Shown here: in pieces, positions 1-7,926 of the stretch | Layout of the letters: the number at the start of each line of letters is the position of its first letter | Numbering within the stretch: position 1 is the stretch's first letter | Source: Myxococcales bacterium | GTDB taxonomy: Bacteria > Myxococcota_A > Polyangia > Polyangiales > Polyangiaceae | Assembly: GCA_025354825.1 (NCBI GenBank) | Contig: JANXMC010000844.1 | Span: 1 to 43,868, forward strand | Length of the DNA stretch: 43,868 nucleotides | Reading direction: 5' to 3' | Made by a program: the position numbers and the translations under genes | The notes under the pieces: generated by a model | The model's database searches: none | What the model saw: only the letters and a program-made list of their open reading frames with translations | Told to the model about the DNA's origin: nothing

Positions 1-98
1 TGTGTATCTATCTATTTCTTTGAGCTGAACACCCACCCCTTTTAGGAAATACTTGAAAAGAAAAAATTGGAGGAAGAAAAGAAATAGATAGATACACA
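1..98. repeat. Perfect 21-base inverted repeat in low-GC contig-end-like sequence
   Basis: Bases 1-21 are the exact reverse complement of bases 78-98, separated by a 56-base A/T- and purine-rich spacer. Because the left arm starts at base 1, the repeat may extend outside the window. Composition is clearly poorer in G+C than the rest of the window, and this character persists to about base 150, inside the following gene. It could be the end of a mobile element, but no transposase is visible. A chimeric or fold-back assembly end is at least as likely. Confidence 0.75.
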
Positions 99-102
99 GG
101 CT

Positions 103-546
103 GTGACAAAGAAGTACCTGTCTTTGCTTGCGGAGGAGATCCTGTTTCTCGGCTTCCGCCTCGCGCCGGACCAGTTCCCGCTGGCACGCCAGGTTCAGAT
201 AACGTGCGACACCGCCAAGCTGGGCGCGGCGCGCCTCGCCGGCAAAGAGGCGCCGTCGCACCCCGACACAGAGACGACGGTCGAAGAGTTGCGCGCGCGC
301 ATCCGATCGGTGATTGCTTACCTCGACACGTTCACGGCGAAAGACTTCGAAGCCGCAGCTACGCGGTCGATCACCCAGCCCCGCTGGGAAGGCAAAACGA
401 TGACGGGCGAGGACTACTTCCTCGAGCACGTCGTCCCGAACTTCTTCTTCCACGCGACAACGACCTACGCGATCCTCCGCCACAACGGTGTCCCGGTGGG
501 CAAGAAGGACTACCTCGGCGCCCTCACCCAAAAAGCCGCGCCGTAA
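103..546 (+). CDS. DUF1993 family protein, N-terminally truncated or replaced
   Basis: 147 residues. From about residue 19 (RLAPDQFPLARQVQ) to the end the protein matches the DUF1993 pattern that I know: an APDxFPLxRQVQ block, then DTETT, and a closing block PNFFFHATTTYAILRHNGVPxGKxDxLG. DUF1993 proteins normally have about 40 further N-terminal residues. Here only 18 precede the conserved block, and they are encoded in the lower-GC sequence that carries the inverted repeat. The gene therefore looks broken at its 5' end by a rearrangement or assembly join near base 155, and the annotated ATG may be fortuitous. DUF1993 proteins are small, helical and of unknown function, sometimes likened to the DinB fold. 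The stop at 546 is well supported. Confidence 0.75.
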   Translation: MTKKYLSLLAEEILFLGFRLAPDQFPLARQVQITCDTAKLGAARLAGKEAPSHPDTETTVEELRARIRSVIAYLDTFTAKDFEAAATRSITQPRWEGKTMTGEDYFLEHVVPNFFFHATTTYAILRHNGVPVGKKDYLGALTQKAAP

Positions 547-591
547 TCTCACGGTCGTGATCGCGGCGTGATCACCGATTGAAAGGGTATC

Positions 592-623
592 GGGAGGCCT
601 CGCCGCCTCCCCTTCCCCCTTTT
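592..623. terminator. Possible intrinsic terminator between convergent genes
   Basis: A 7-base-pair stem (592-598 with 605-611, GGGAGGC/GCCTCCC) with a 6-base loop is followed on the plus strand by a pyrimidine tract ending in TTTT (620-623). It lies between the convergent DUF1993 and mono-haem lipoprotein genes. The T-run is interrupted by C, so strength is uncertain. Confidence 0.4.
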
Positions 624-685
624 CATCGTGGTGTGACGCTAGCCCGAAGACCGCTAATTGCGAATCGCACCACGAACCGGAATCG

Positions 686-1192
686 TCACTTCGGCAATCC
701 GCATTTAATCCACGTGAGAACCGTCTGCGTTTCGCTCTCGGGAACCGTCACACCCGAATCGGCCGGCGGCATCGAGCAGTTGAGAAAGCTCGCGCGCACC
801 TCGCCTTGCCAATCGGCAATCGGCTCGTAATCGTCGAGGGGCCACGGCCCGCCGTCGAGGCCGAGATGGCAGCCGTTGCAGCGATTTTGGAAGATGGGCG
901 CGACATCCGAATACGTGGGGACGCCGCTGTCGGGGCATACGGTGACGGGGACGACGGCGCAGGCAGGGGCCGCCGTATCGGGCGCGGCGTTCGCATCGAC
1001 CGGGGCGACGCCCGCGTCGGTCCCGGGGCGGACGGACGCATCTTCCGAAGCAGGCGACGGCGTCGAATCGGGGTTCGACGTTGCGAGCTTGTCGGAGCTG
1101 CACGCGGCGGTGAGGAGGCCACTCGTGACGAGAGCCACCGTCGACAGGGCGAGGGCTGCGTGGGCGGAGAGTGCGGGACGCGCGCGTTTCAT
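686..1192 (-). CDS. Mono-haem cytochrome-c-like lipoprotein
   Basis: 168 residues from the ATG at 1192, chosen because it opens with a basic N-terminus and hydrophobic stretch ending in a lipobox-like TAAC (Cys near residue 32). After a Ser/Pro/Asp/Ala-rich linker there is one CNGCH haem-c motif preceded by an APIFQNRC block, and a C-terminal NCSMPP whose Met could be the distal haem ligand, then the short helix VLTWIKCGLP. This arrangement is the small c-type domain common on myxobacterial and planctomycete surface proteins. The likely role is an outer-membrane-anchored haem protein; redox partners are not evident. A similar haem domain ends the protein at the right edge of the window. Confidence 0.8.
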   Translation of the reverse strand: MKRARPALSAHAALALSTVALVTSGLLTAACSSDKLATSNPDSTPSPASEDASVRPGTDAGVAPVDANAAPDTAAPACAVVPVTVCPDSGVPTYSDVAPIFQNRCNGCHLGLDGGPWPLDDYEPIADWQGEVRASFLNCSMPPADSGVTVPESETQTVLTWIKCGLPK

Positions 1193-1265
1193 CGAGCTGT
1201 CATGATGGCCCGACGGGGGCGATGGCGCTAGCTCGCGCCCAAAACCGCTGCTAGAGCGCGCGCCC

Positions 1266-2204
1266 ATGAAGCTCGACGGGATCCGCACGGCGCGCTTGCG
1301 CGTATATGCCGCCGCCTCGGTGTTGGCCCTCGCGACCACGATCGCGTGCGCCGGCACGAAGGGCGCGGCCAAGGCGCCCGACGCTGCGGCAAGCGCCTCG
1401 AGGGCGGCGGCTCCGGCCTCTGCCCACGTCGCGCCCGATGCGGCCGCCCCGAAAGCGATTCCGCAGGGGCCGCCGTCGTCGGCCATCGTGATCGTCAACG
1501 TCGCGGCCGCCGTCGACGAGCGCTTCTCGTGGATTCTCGGGAACGACGCGTGGGACGTCGCCCACATGATTGCGCGTCTCACGATTGGCAAAGACTGCGA
1601 CTGGCTCGCCTTCGTGCACGTCCCCGAAGACACGGAGCGCGATCTTCTCGTGGTTCACCACCACGTCGACACCGCGGAGATGGAACAGGTGCTCGATCTC
1701 GAAGGGGCGCGCGACGGCGCGGCGAGCGACAAGCTCTGGCGCCCGCGAAATGCGCCGCGCGGTTTTCTGATTTCCGAGCTCGATCCAAGCACGCTCGTTT
1801 TCGGCTTTCGAAAAGCGATTGCGACGAAAGACGAGGTCGCCCGCTTGCGCTCGATGGGCGAGCTCTCGATGGCGCCCATTCACGCGGTTCTCGTGCACAA
1901 ATCGGCGGCGCTCGCCGACGCGGGCGCCCCGCGCACGAGCACGATGCACCTCAATCTCGCCCCCGCGGAAAAAGACCAAATCGATATTAAGGTCACCACG
2001 GATATCGAAGATATCGTCGCGCCCGAAGAGGTCGCGCGCACCCTCGAAGAGACGCTCGCCGACTACGGGTGGGAGCTCGGTACGAAGCGGGGCTCGACGA
2101 TTTTCGATCGCCTCTCGCCCGACAGGAGCGAGCACACGTGGGCGTTTCGCGGCCAGGTGAGCCCGTACGACCTGCCGAAGCTCGTGCAGCATCGCCGCCG
2201 CTAA
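1266..2204 (+). CDS. Hypothetical lipoprotein or exported protein
   Basis: 312 residues. The N-terminus has Arg/Lys, then a hydrophobic run ending ALATTIACAG, a plausible lipobox (Cys near 29), followed by an Ala/Pro-rich linker to about residue 70. The rest is a mixed alpha/beta domain with no motif that I recognise. It is divergent from the mono-haem lipoprotein (73 bases apart) and ends 27 bases before the helicase gene. Several myxobacterial lipoproteins of similar size look like this; I cannot assign a function. Confidence 0.7.
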   Translation: MKLDGIRTARLRVYAAASVLALATTIACAGTKGAAKAPDAAASASRAAAPASAHVAPDAAAPKAIPQGPPSSAIVIVNVAAAVDERFSWILGNDAWDVAHMIARLTIGKDCDWLAFVHVPEDTERDLLVVHHHVDTAEMEQVLDLEGARDGAASDKLWRPRNAPRGFLISELDPSTLVFGFRKAIATKDEVARLRSMGELSMAPIHAVLVHKSAALADAGAPRTSTMHLNLAPAEKDQIDIKVTTDIEDIVAPEEVARTLEETLADYGWELGTKRGSTIFDRLSPDRSEHTWAFRGQVSPYDLPKLVQHRRR

Positions 2205-2231
2205 AGGGCGTTCTCGGGGGGATGGGCTACA

Positions 2232-3581
2232 GTGAGCCGGCCCATGTCTTTACGCGCAGTCGTCGATTCCGAAGTTCGTATTCCACGGGAAATACTCACG
2301 AGCAAAGCGCTCGCTGCGCTGTCCGAAGGGCTCTCCTACGACAATCCGGCGTTCGCGTCGGTGTCGAAGAAGTTCTCGCGGCGCATGCAAATCCCCGCGA
2401 CCCTCACGACGCTGCGCGAAGAGTCGGGCGTCGTCATCGTGCCGCGCGGCGCCCTCGGCCTGGTGCGCGATTTGGGGATCGAGCTCGATTCGCACGAGCT
2501 CACCCTCAAGCCCGCGGGCTTTCGCTTCATCGGCACCCTTCGCCCCTATCAGGAGCCGGCAGTTGCGGCCGCGGTGCGCGCCGAGCACGGCGTCATCGTC
2601 GCGCCCTGCGGCGCCGGGAAGACGACCATCGCCCTGGGCGTCATCGCCCGGGTCGATCAGCCTGCGCTCGTCCTCGTGAGCTCCCTCGATTTGGTCGAGC
2701 AGTGGACGGATCGTATTCAGGACCACCTTGGGCTCGCAGCGGCGCGCTTCGCCGGCGGCAAATTCGAAATAGGGCCCATCACGGTGGCGACCGTGCAGAG
2801 CGCGCGCGACCCCGCACGCCTCGCTACGCTGCGCGAGCGCTTCGGCCTCGTGCTGCTCGACGAATGCCACCACGCGCCCGCGGCGACCTTCTCCAACGTC
2901 ATGAGCGCATTCCCGGCGCGCTACCGCCTTGGTGTGACGGCCACGCCAACCCGGGCCGACGGCCTCGAATCGCTCCTGGGCCAGTACATTGGCCCCGTAG
3001 TGCACACCGTCGAAACGCGTGACCTGGTCGATTCGGGTCACTTGGTGCGCCCCCTTTACGTTACGAAGAATACCAACTTCACCTACGCCTACGGCGGCCC
3101 CACCGACTGGCATCCGCTCTTGGAAGCGCTCGTGGGCTCCGAAGAGCGCAACCGCCTCATCGTCGACACGATTGCCAAAGAGTGCACCGACGGCGTGGTG
3201 GGGCTCGCGCTCACGGGGCGCGTCGCCCACGCCGAGCTTCTGCGGTCGATGCTCGCGGCCAAGGGGCTTCGCGTCGCTGCGATGACGAGCGACGCGTCGA
3301 AGGCCGAGCGTTCCGACGCTCTCGATCGCGCGCGTAAGGGCGATATCGACGTCATCGTCGCAACGCAGCTAGCGGACGAAGGGCTCGACGTGCCGCGCCT
3401 CGCGCGCATGTTCTTGTGTTTCCCGAGCCGCAGCGAAACGCAGCTTCTTCAGCGCATCGGGCGCATCATGCGCCCCCACGCCGACAAGGCCGTTCCCGAA
3501 GTGATCGACTTCGTCGACGGGCGTGTCGGCGTGCTGACGAACCAAGCGCAGAAGCGCGCGGCGGCGTTCGCGTCGCTCTAA
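2232..3581 (+). CDS. SF2 DEAD/DEAH-type helicase, XPB/SSL2-like
   Basis: 449 residues from GTG at 2232; ATG at 2244 is an alternative start. An N-terminal block of about 100 residues (IPREIL..., then IVPRGAL) precedes the motor. Motifs are complete: Q-like LRPYQEPAV, Walker A APCGAGKTT, DECH box in LLDECHHAP, motif III-like TATPTRADG, an EGLDVP block (motif V) and QRIGRIMRP (motif VI). The N-terminal block followed by an SSL2-type core resembles helicases found in phages and in TOTE conflict systems (family knowledge, from memory). No primase or nuclease lies beside it. It probably acts in nucleic-acid unwinding or repair as an ATPase in the cytoplasm. Its last four bases overlap the stop of the convergent dioxygenase gene. 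Confidence 0.9.
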   Translation: MSRPMSLRAVVDSEVRIPREILTSKALAALSEGLSYDNPAFASVSKKFSRRMQIPATLTTLREESGVVIVPRGALGLVRDLGIELDSHELTLKPAGFRFIGTLRPYQEPAVAAAVRAEHGVIVAPCGAGKTTIALGVIARVDQPALVLVSSLDLVEQWTDRIQDHLGLAAARFAGGKFEIGPITVATVQSARDPARLATLRERFGLVLLDECHHAPAATFSNVMSAFPARYRLGVTATPTRADGLESLLGQYIGPVVHTVETRDLVDSGHLVRPLYVTKNTNFTYAYGGPTDWHPLLEALVGSEERNRLIVDTIAKECTDGVVGLALTGRVAHAELLRSMLAAKGLRVAAMTSDASKAERSDALDRARKGDIDVIVATQLADEGLDVPRLARMFLCFPSRSETQLLQRIGRIMRPHADKAVPEVIDFVDGRVGVLTNQAQKRAAAFASL

Positions 3582-4135
3582 AGGCGAAGCGCGCGCGCCA
3601 TAGGCATGACCTCGCGCGGAGGCGGCGGCAGAAGGAGCGAGATGCGCTCGTAGCAGTCGCCCAGCACGTCGTCGGCGTTGCCGCCGTAGATGTGAAGCGA
3701 CACCGTGACGCCGCCGCGGGGGCAGGCCCCTTCAATGCGGTGGAGATCGTTCGGCGGATCGACCACGCAGAGCGCGCCCACGCCGTTCATCGACGCGGAG
3801 AGCTGCCGAAGCGATCCGTCGCCGCGTGTCTCGTACCGAACCTCGCGCTCGCACCCTTGAACCACGGCGACGACGCCCCAGGTCGTGTGGTCGTGAATCG
3901 CCGTCGACTGCCCAGGGGCGAGCGCGAGCGACACGATCGAGAAGAGCCCCTCCGGGTCGCGGTGAAGCACGTAACGGCCGTAGGTGTCGGCATGGGGGCG
4001 CATGAAGGCAGGGTCGATGGTGCGGGGGAGGCTTTCGCGAAGTCTCGATACGGCGCGCGCGAGATCGGGAGTCCCCTCCAAGCGATCGGCGAAGCCACGC
4101 AGCAGCGCCGACATAACCGACTCGGGCATCGACAT
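3578..4135 (-). CDS. Cysteine dioxygenase-family (cupin) thiol dioxygenase
   Basis: 185 residues. The cupin metal site is visible: IHDHTTWGVV gives His81 and His83, and SLHIYGG gives His148, the three-His iron ligand set of the cysteine dioxygenase family. The length matches bacterial members (about 180-210). The family oxidises cysteine or 3-mercaptopropionate to the sulfinate with Fe(II) and O2; the residue after HDHTTW is Gly, as in most bacterial enzymes that lack the Cys-Tyr cross-link of mammalian CDO. Substrate choice cannot be read from sequence alone. The gene is convergent with, and overlaps, the helicase gene by four bases. Confidence 0.9.
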   Translation of the reverse strand: MSMPESVMSALLRGFADRLEGTPDLARAVSRLRESLPRTIDPAFMRPHADTYGRYVLHRDPEGLFSIVSLALAPGQSTAIHDHTTWGVVAVVQGCEREVRYETRGDGSLRQLSASMNGVGALCVVDPPNDLHRIEGACPRGGVTVSLHIYGGNADDVLGDCYERISLLLPPPPREVMPMARALRL

Positions 4136-4451
4136 GCGCGTTGGTCATGCGCGCGGCGTGCCGAAGGTCGAGATGCGCAGGGCGCTGCGCAGGCAGAGTG
4201 CGGAATCCGCACTGCGGGAAGCGCACACCACGCGAGATACCGCTGAAACGGCCCCTCGACCGAGGGTGCGAGCATGCACGCCGCGCCCCTCGAATGCCCA
4301 TTGGAGAGAATCGACCTCCGGAATCGAAAATCGATTCGGGAGCGAAGGGAAATTGGGAGTCGCGTCGTCTGAATCTACGAATCGGATGCAGCGCGCAGGA
4401 AGGCGCGTCGCAAAGCCCGATTCATCCGAAACCGTAAAAGGAGATTCGATC
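4136..4451. other. Intergenic region between divergent genes
   Basis: 316 bases separate the dioxygenase start (minus) from the small exported protein (plus). Promoters for both must lie here or nearby, but I see no convincing -35/-10 or -24/-12 pair and no RNA gene. The only clear signal is the Shine-Dalgarno sequence at its right end. Confidence 0.6.
4439..4443 (+). promoter_or_regulatory. Strong Shine-Dalgarno sequence
   Basis: AGGAG within AAAAGGAG, eight bases before the ATG at 4452. This is one of the few canonical ribosome sites in the window and fixes the start of the following gene, suggesting high expression. Confidence 0.8.
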
Positions 4452-4838
4452 ATGAACCGCTCGATCGTCGCTGCCCTCGCGCTTGCTCTCACCACCGCGT
4501 TTGCCGTGCCGGCGATGGCCCACGAGACGTCTTCGACCGTGTATCCGGTGCCGGCCGCGCAGTTTCAGCAGAAGGTCGAAGCGCGCCTCGCCAAGTCGCG
4601 CGCGCGCATGGAAGCCGTCGTCGCTAAGGGGAAGCTCACGCCGGAGCAGGCGGCGACGTGGCGCACGAAGGCGGATGCCCGCGCGACCCGCGTGGAGTCC
4701 GAGATGAAGAAGGCCGTCGCCGATGGCGTGGTCACGAAGGACGAAGCCAAGGCCGTGCGCGCCGTCGCAGGCCGAGGCCACCACGGTCACCGCGGCCAGG
4801 GTGGGGAGCGCGGCGCGCGGGCGCAGAAGAAGGCGTGA
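4452..4838 (+). CDS. Small exported His/Lys-rich helical protein
   Basis: 128 residues. A clean Sec signal peptide ends at AMA-HE near residue 23. The mature part is a charged, helical segment (two related stretches around KLTPEQAATWRTKAD and GVVTKDEAKAVRA) followed by a tail with GHHGHRG and many Arg/Lys. The TPEQ/TKDEA spacing is reminiscent of small periplasmic helical proteins, but I see no LTxxQ signature of the Spy/CpxP family. The His-rich tail might bind metal (inference). The strong ribosome site suggests abundant expression. It ends 9 bases from the convergent FimV-like gene. Confidence 0.85.
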   Translation: MNRSIVAALALALTTAFAVPAMAHETSSTVYPVPAAQFQQKVEARLAKSRARMEAVVAKGKLTPEQAATWRTKADARATRVESEMKKAVADGVVTKDEAKAVRAVAGRGHHGHRGQGGERGARAQKKA

Positions 4839-4847
4839 GCGCGGCGA

Positions 4848-5423
4848 TCAGCCCGTAGCGGAGCCGCGTGAGCTGGCGGGGCCGCTCGAGATGCTCGCGA
4901 GGCGTGAGACGATGGCCGGGTGGCGAGGCGCGCTCAGAAGCTGCTCGAGCAGCAACGTGCGCGCATCGCGAATCAGCCCTTGGGCGATGAAGAAGTCGGC
5001 CTCTTCGAGCGCCGTCGCGAGGTCGTGCGACATCACGGGGAGCACGCCGGACGACACCGGCGGCTCGATATCGTAATTGGATGTCGCCATCGAAACTCGG
5101 GACGCCTGACGACCAGAGCGTTCCGGCGAGGGCGAGGGTGATATTTCGCGCACCGTGTCGGCGGGCGGGCGCGGCGTCGCCGGACTCACCCCCGACGGGC
5201 GAACGGGGAGGGGCGCGCGCGCAGTGATCGCGGCGTAGGTCGCCGAAGAGGCCGCGCTCGCCGGCGGCACGCTCGACCGCGGCGGCGCGGCGAGAGGCGG
5301 CATCGGCGAGCGGTGAAATGCCCGCGGCGGCGCGGGTGACGGCATCGTGGGGGCCGCGCGCGGTGCCTGCGGGGCAGCGGCAGGAGCATCTTCCCAACCC
5401 GTGTCGATCTCGTCCGTGGCCAT
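4848..5423 (-). CDS. Small TPR/FimV-C-terminal-like protein
   Basis: 191 residues from ATG at 5423; an upstream in-frame ATG near 5696 would overlap the divergent gene and is unlikely. The first two thirds are Pro/Ala/Ser-rich and low complexity. The C-terminal 55 residues contain ALEEADFFIAQGLIRDART, a helix-turn-helix repeat like the single TPR-type unit at the C-terminus of FimV and many myxobacterial TPR proteins. It has no signal peptide, so it is probably cytoplasmic and perhaps a protein-protein adaptor. It starts 97 bases from the divergent GGDEF gene, so the two may share a regulatory region. Confidence 0.7.
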   Translation of the reverse strand: MATDEIDTGWEDAPAAAPQAPRAAPTMPSPAPPRAFHRSPMPPLAAPPRSSVPPASAASSATYAAITARAPLPVRPSGVSPATPRPPADTVREISPSPSPERSGRQASRVSMATSNYDIEPPVSSGVLPVMSHDLATALEEADFFIAQGLIRDARTLLLEQLLSAPRHPAIVSRLASISSGPASSRGSATG

Positions 5424-5452
5424 GGCAGCTATTCTCGCCAGGAGGGATGATT

Positions 5453-5521
5453 GTGCTCGCACTGATCGCAATCGAGACTCTCTCGCGACGATCCGACCTA
5501 GCCTTCGGGTTACGAGGCTGA
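5453..5521 (+). CDS. Possible 22-residue leader ORF coupled to the GGDEF gene
   Basis: GGAGG at 5441-5445 lies seven bases before a GTG at 5453 that opens a 22-residue reading frame (hydrophobic LALIAIE start, Arg-containing end). Its stop TGA (5519-5521) overlaps the ATG of the GGDEF protein as TGATG. The spacing and overlap are what is expected for translational coupling. An ATG at 5447 in the same frame is too close to the ribosome site. No homology can be claimed; it may be chance. Confidence 0.35.
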   Translation: MLALIAIETLSRRSDLAFGLRG

Positions 5522-6993
5522 TGACGTTGGACACCGTGGACGAAGAACCGCCGACGTCGCCTATCGACCGCGCGACAGCGGCTCTCACGGCAATCGCCCT
5601 TCGCGTGGAAGAGCCTTTCGCCAGCGCCGTCGTGCGCGCGCGTGGCGAATCGCCCGATGCGCTCTTCGATGTTTGGCAAACACGTGATCTCGGCACCCTT
5701 CAAAGTCGGATGCGCTATCGGTGGGATTACTCCCATCTTCGGTGCCCTATTCCGGCCTGGGCGGGCGCGAAGGAGTCGTGGCGAGCGTGGCGCGGCGCCG
5801 AGCAGCCGCTCCTCGACGAAGATCCGTTGTCGTTCGCCGAGCGATTGAGCCTGCCGATTCTCATCGCGGAGAACGCCGAGCTTCTCCTCGAGACGGACGG
5901 CGCGCGAGCGGCGTCTCTCTTCGACGAGGCCGAACCGATTTTTCGATACGACCTCTCGCGCGCCATTCAAGCGACCCATTCGTGGAGCGACACGTTTGCG
6001 CTGTTCTGTCTCGTGCGGCGGCCCCGCGCGCTCGCGCGTTTGCATCCGTTCGCGGTGGCCATCGGCGCGTCCTATGCGACGCTCGCGCAACGGGCGGGGG
6101 GCGTCGTCGTGGGGACTCGTTTTCCCCTGCACGATCTCAAGCTGCCGTCGGCGAGCGCTCACCTCGCGTCGGGCCTTTTGGCCCTAGGAATGAACCTCGA
6201 GCTCGTCGCGACCCTGGTGGCGTTCGTCGCCGGGGCACAGGAGGCAAGCGGCGGATGGGGCGATCCAAAGGGCGACCCCGACGTTCTCACGACGCTCGCG
6301 TGCGCCTCCCTCGTCTCGTCCGTCGACCCTGATTTCGACCCCACGACGGCCGCGGCGTTCTTCGCGGCCCATCAAGATTCATCCGGTTTTTTCCGCGCGC
6401 TCGGCCCCGAAGCGCCGTGGCTCACCGGCGAGATTCGCGCCCTCCTCCGCGCCCTCGCGGGGCCGTTCGCTGCGCGCTTTCAGTGGCCCCATCTGCCCGA
6501 TGCGAACCGCGATCACAAAACGCGATTACCCTTCTACGCGCACTATTCGGATATCGCGCGCCTCTTCGGCGCCCTGCCGGGCCTCGGTCGCGCACCGCTC
6601 GATCTCGCCTTCATCGACCTCGCGGGGTTCCGCGCGTTCAACAACGCCTATGGCCAAGACATGGGCGACGCCGTGCTCGCGGCGTTCGCCGAGGAGCTCG
6701 CGAGCCTTCCCGAAGCGCGCGCGATTCGCGACGGTGGCGACGAGTTTCTCGTCGTCGGCGCGCCGACCCGAACGCCTCTCGGCGACGATCTCGATCGCCT
6801 CCGCCACGCCTGGCCTGCACGCTTTCGCACACGCTTCGGCGACAGCGCGCCTCCCGTCGCGCCGCGCATTTTGATCACCAAAACTCGAGGCGCGAGCCTC
6901 GTGCAAGCGCGGGAAGAGCTCGGTCGCAGGATCGGCCAAATGAAGCACGCCACGCCCACGCCGGGCCCCGAAGGCGCACTGCAGATCGTGTAG
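5521..6993 (+). CDS. Toroid (terpene-cyclase-like) region fused to GGDEF domain
   Basis: 490 residues from ATG at 5521. There is no signal peptide or membrane segment. Residues about 220-320 contain two repeats of the prenyltransferase/squalene-cyclase toroid type: QEASGGWGDPKGD (Trp246) with TTLACASLV, then QDSSGFFRALG with a following helix. Residues about 360-480 form a compact GGDEF domain: LDLAFIDLAGFRAFNNAYGQ resembles the substrate-binding start of diguanylate cyclases, and GGDEF itself is intact at residues 405-409. No clear RxxD inhibitory site stands five residues before it, and the domain is shorter than usual between GGDEF and the C-terminal helix (VQAREELGRRI). It may make cyclic-di-GMP or only bind nucleotide. 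The toroid half may sense a lipid or protein (inference). Confidence 0.75.
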   Translation: MTLDTVDEEPPTSPIDRATAALTAIALRVEEPFASAVVRARGESPDALFDVWQTRDLGTLQSRMRYRWDYSHLRCPIPAWAGAKESWRAWRGAEQPLLDEDPLSFAERLSLPILIAENAELLLETDGARAASLFDEAEPIFRYDLSRAIQATHSWSDTFALFCLVRRPRALARLHPFAVAIGASYATLAQRAGGVVVGTRFPLHDLKLPSASAHLASGLLALGMNLELVATLVAFVAGAQEASGGWGDPKGDPDVLTTLACASLVSSVDPDFDPTTAAAFFAAHQDSSGFFRALGPEAPWLTGEIRALLRALAGPFAARFQWPHLPDANRDHKTRLPFYAHYSDIARLFGALPGLGRAPLDLAFIDLAGFRAFNNAYGQDMGDAVLAAFAEELASLPEARAIRDGGDEFLVVGAPTRTPLGDDLDRLRHAWPARFRTRFGDSAPPVAPRILITKTRGASLVQAREELGRRIGQMKHATPTPGPEGALQIV

Positions 6994-7004
6994 TCTTTCG
7001 CGCG

Positions 7005-7880
7005 ATGCGCCTAGGAAGTACGCGAGCGTTCGGGGTTCTCGGTCTTGCGGCCCTTCTCGCCGCGGCAGGCTGCGCGCGTGCGAACGCCGCGCCTGCCGAG
7101 TCGCCCCAAGTCGTCGCCGCGAACGAGCACGCCGCGGCGCTCGTCGAGCCTGCGGGGATGGCGCTCGACGCCCACGACTGGGCGCGCGCAAAAGCCGTCC
7201 TCGACGACGCGGATCGCAACGCGAAGACATGGGAAGACCGTTCGAAGATTGGCTATTACCGTGCCACGCTCTTGGCCTATACGGGTGATCTGGAGGGGAG
7301 CCTCACGGTGCTTCGCGCGCGCCTCGACGATGTGAAGGCGCACCCCGAAAGCGCCGCCGAGGCGTGGCTCCACAACCAGCTCACGTGGGTTTACTGGAGC
7401 CTCGGCGACGGCGCCCATGCCCTGGCAGAGACCGGCGAAATGAGCGCGGCCCTCGATCGCGCGAAGCTCCCCTTGGGCGCGGTGGATGCGATTCGCCTTC
7501 ACGCACTTTGGGATCGCGCCTATCTCCTCGCCGAGAGCGGCTCCGTAGTCGGAAGCCTTCCGTCGAGCGACGCCGTCGCCGCGAAGGAGACCTACGAGAC
7601 CCTCGCAACGCGCCTCGACGACCTCTCCGGGATTGCGGTGTTGCGTGCGTATTTCGCAGTTCGCGCAAAAGACAAATCGGCCGCCCACGCCGCATTGGCA
7701 ACTCCCGAGCTCGTGGGGGACGAAGACATGCAAGACGTTTACGTCCTCGCGAGCGCCTACGACTTGGTGGGCGATACCGAAAATGCGCAGGCGCAGCGCG
7801 CCCATATCGCCGAGAGCAAGAACGCCTACTTGATGCACGCCATCATCGTGCGGCGCCTCGCGAGCGAAGTGACAAAGTGA
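7005..7880 (+). CDS. TPR-like lipoprotein
   Basis: 291 residues starting 11 bases after the GGDEF gene, so probably co-transcribed. The N-terminus (GLAALLAAAGC) is a good lipobox with Cys near residue 23. The rest is helical with repeated patterns such as ALDAHDWARAKAVLDDAD and YRATLLAYTGDLEGSLTVLRARL, matching TPR spacing. It is likely an outer-membrane or periplasmic scaffold. The start at 7005 was chosen because it creates the signal peptide; the reading frame is open much further upstream but there it lies inside the GGDEF gene. Confidence 0.8.
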   Translation: MRLGSTRAFGVLGLAALLAAAGCARANAAPAESPQVVAANEHAAALVEPAGMALDAHDWARAKAVLDDADRNAKTWEDRSKIGYYRATLLAYTGDLEGSLTVLRARLDDVKAHPESAAEAWLHNQLTWVYWSLGDGAHALAETGEMSAALDRAKLPLGAVDAIRLHALWDRAYLLAESGSVVGSLPSSDAVAAKETYETLATRLDDLSGIAVLRAYFAVRAKDKSAAHAALATPELVGDEDMQDVYVLASAYDLVGDTENAQAQRAHIAESKNAYLMHAIIVRRLASEVTK

Positions 7881-7926
7881 GCCGTGGCCATGGCACAGCT
7901 CGCGCCACGCGCTATAGCGACGGTGC

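Noticed and set aside
2232-3581. TOTE conflict system
   Set aside because: Only the helicase-like part is present; no primase or partner gene adjoins it.
4732-6162. 476-residue open frame on the minus strand
   Set aside because: It spans two genes on opposite strands and has Arg-rich low-complexity sequence typical of a shadow frame.
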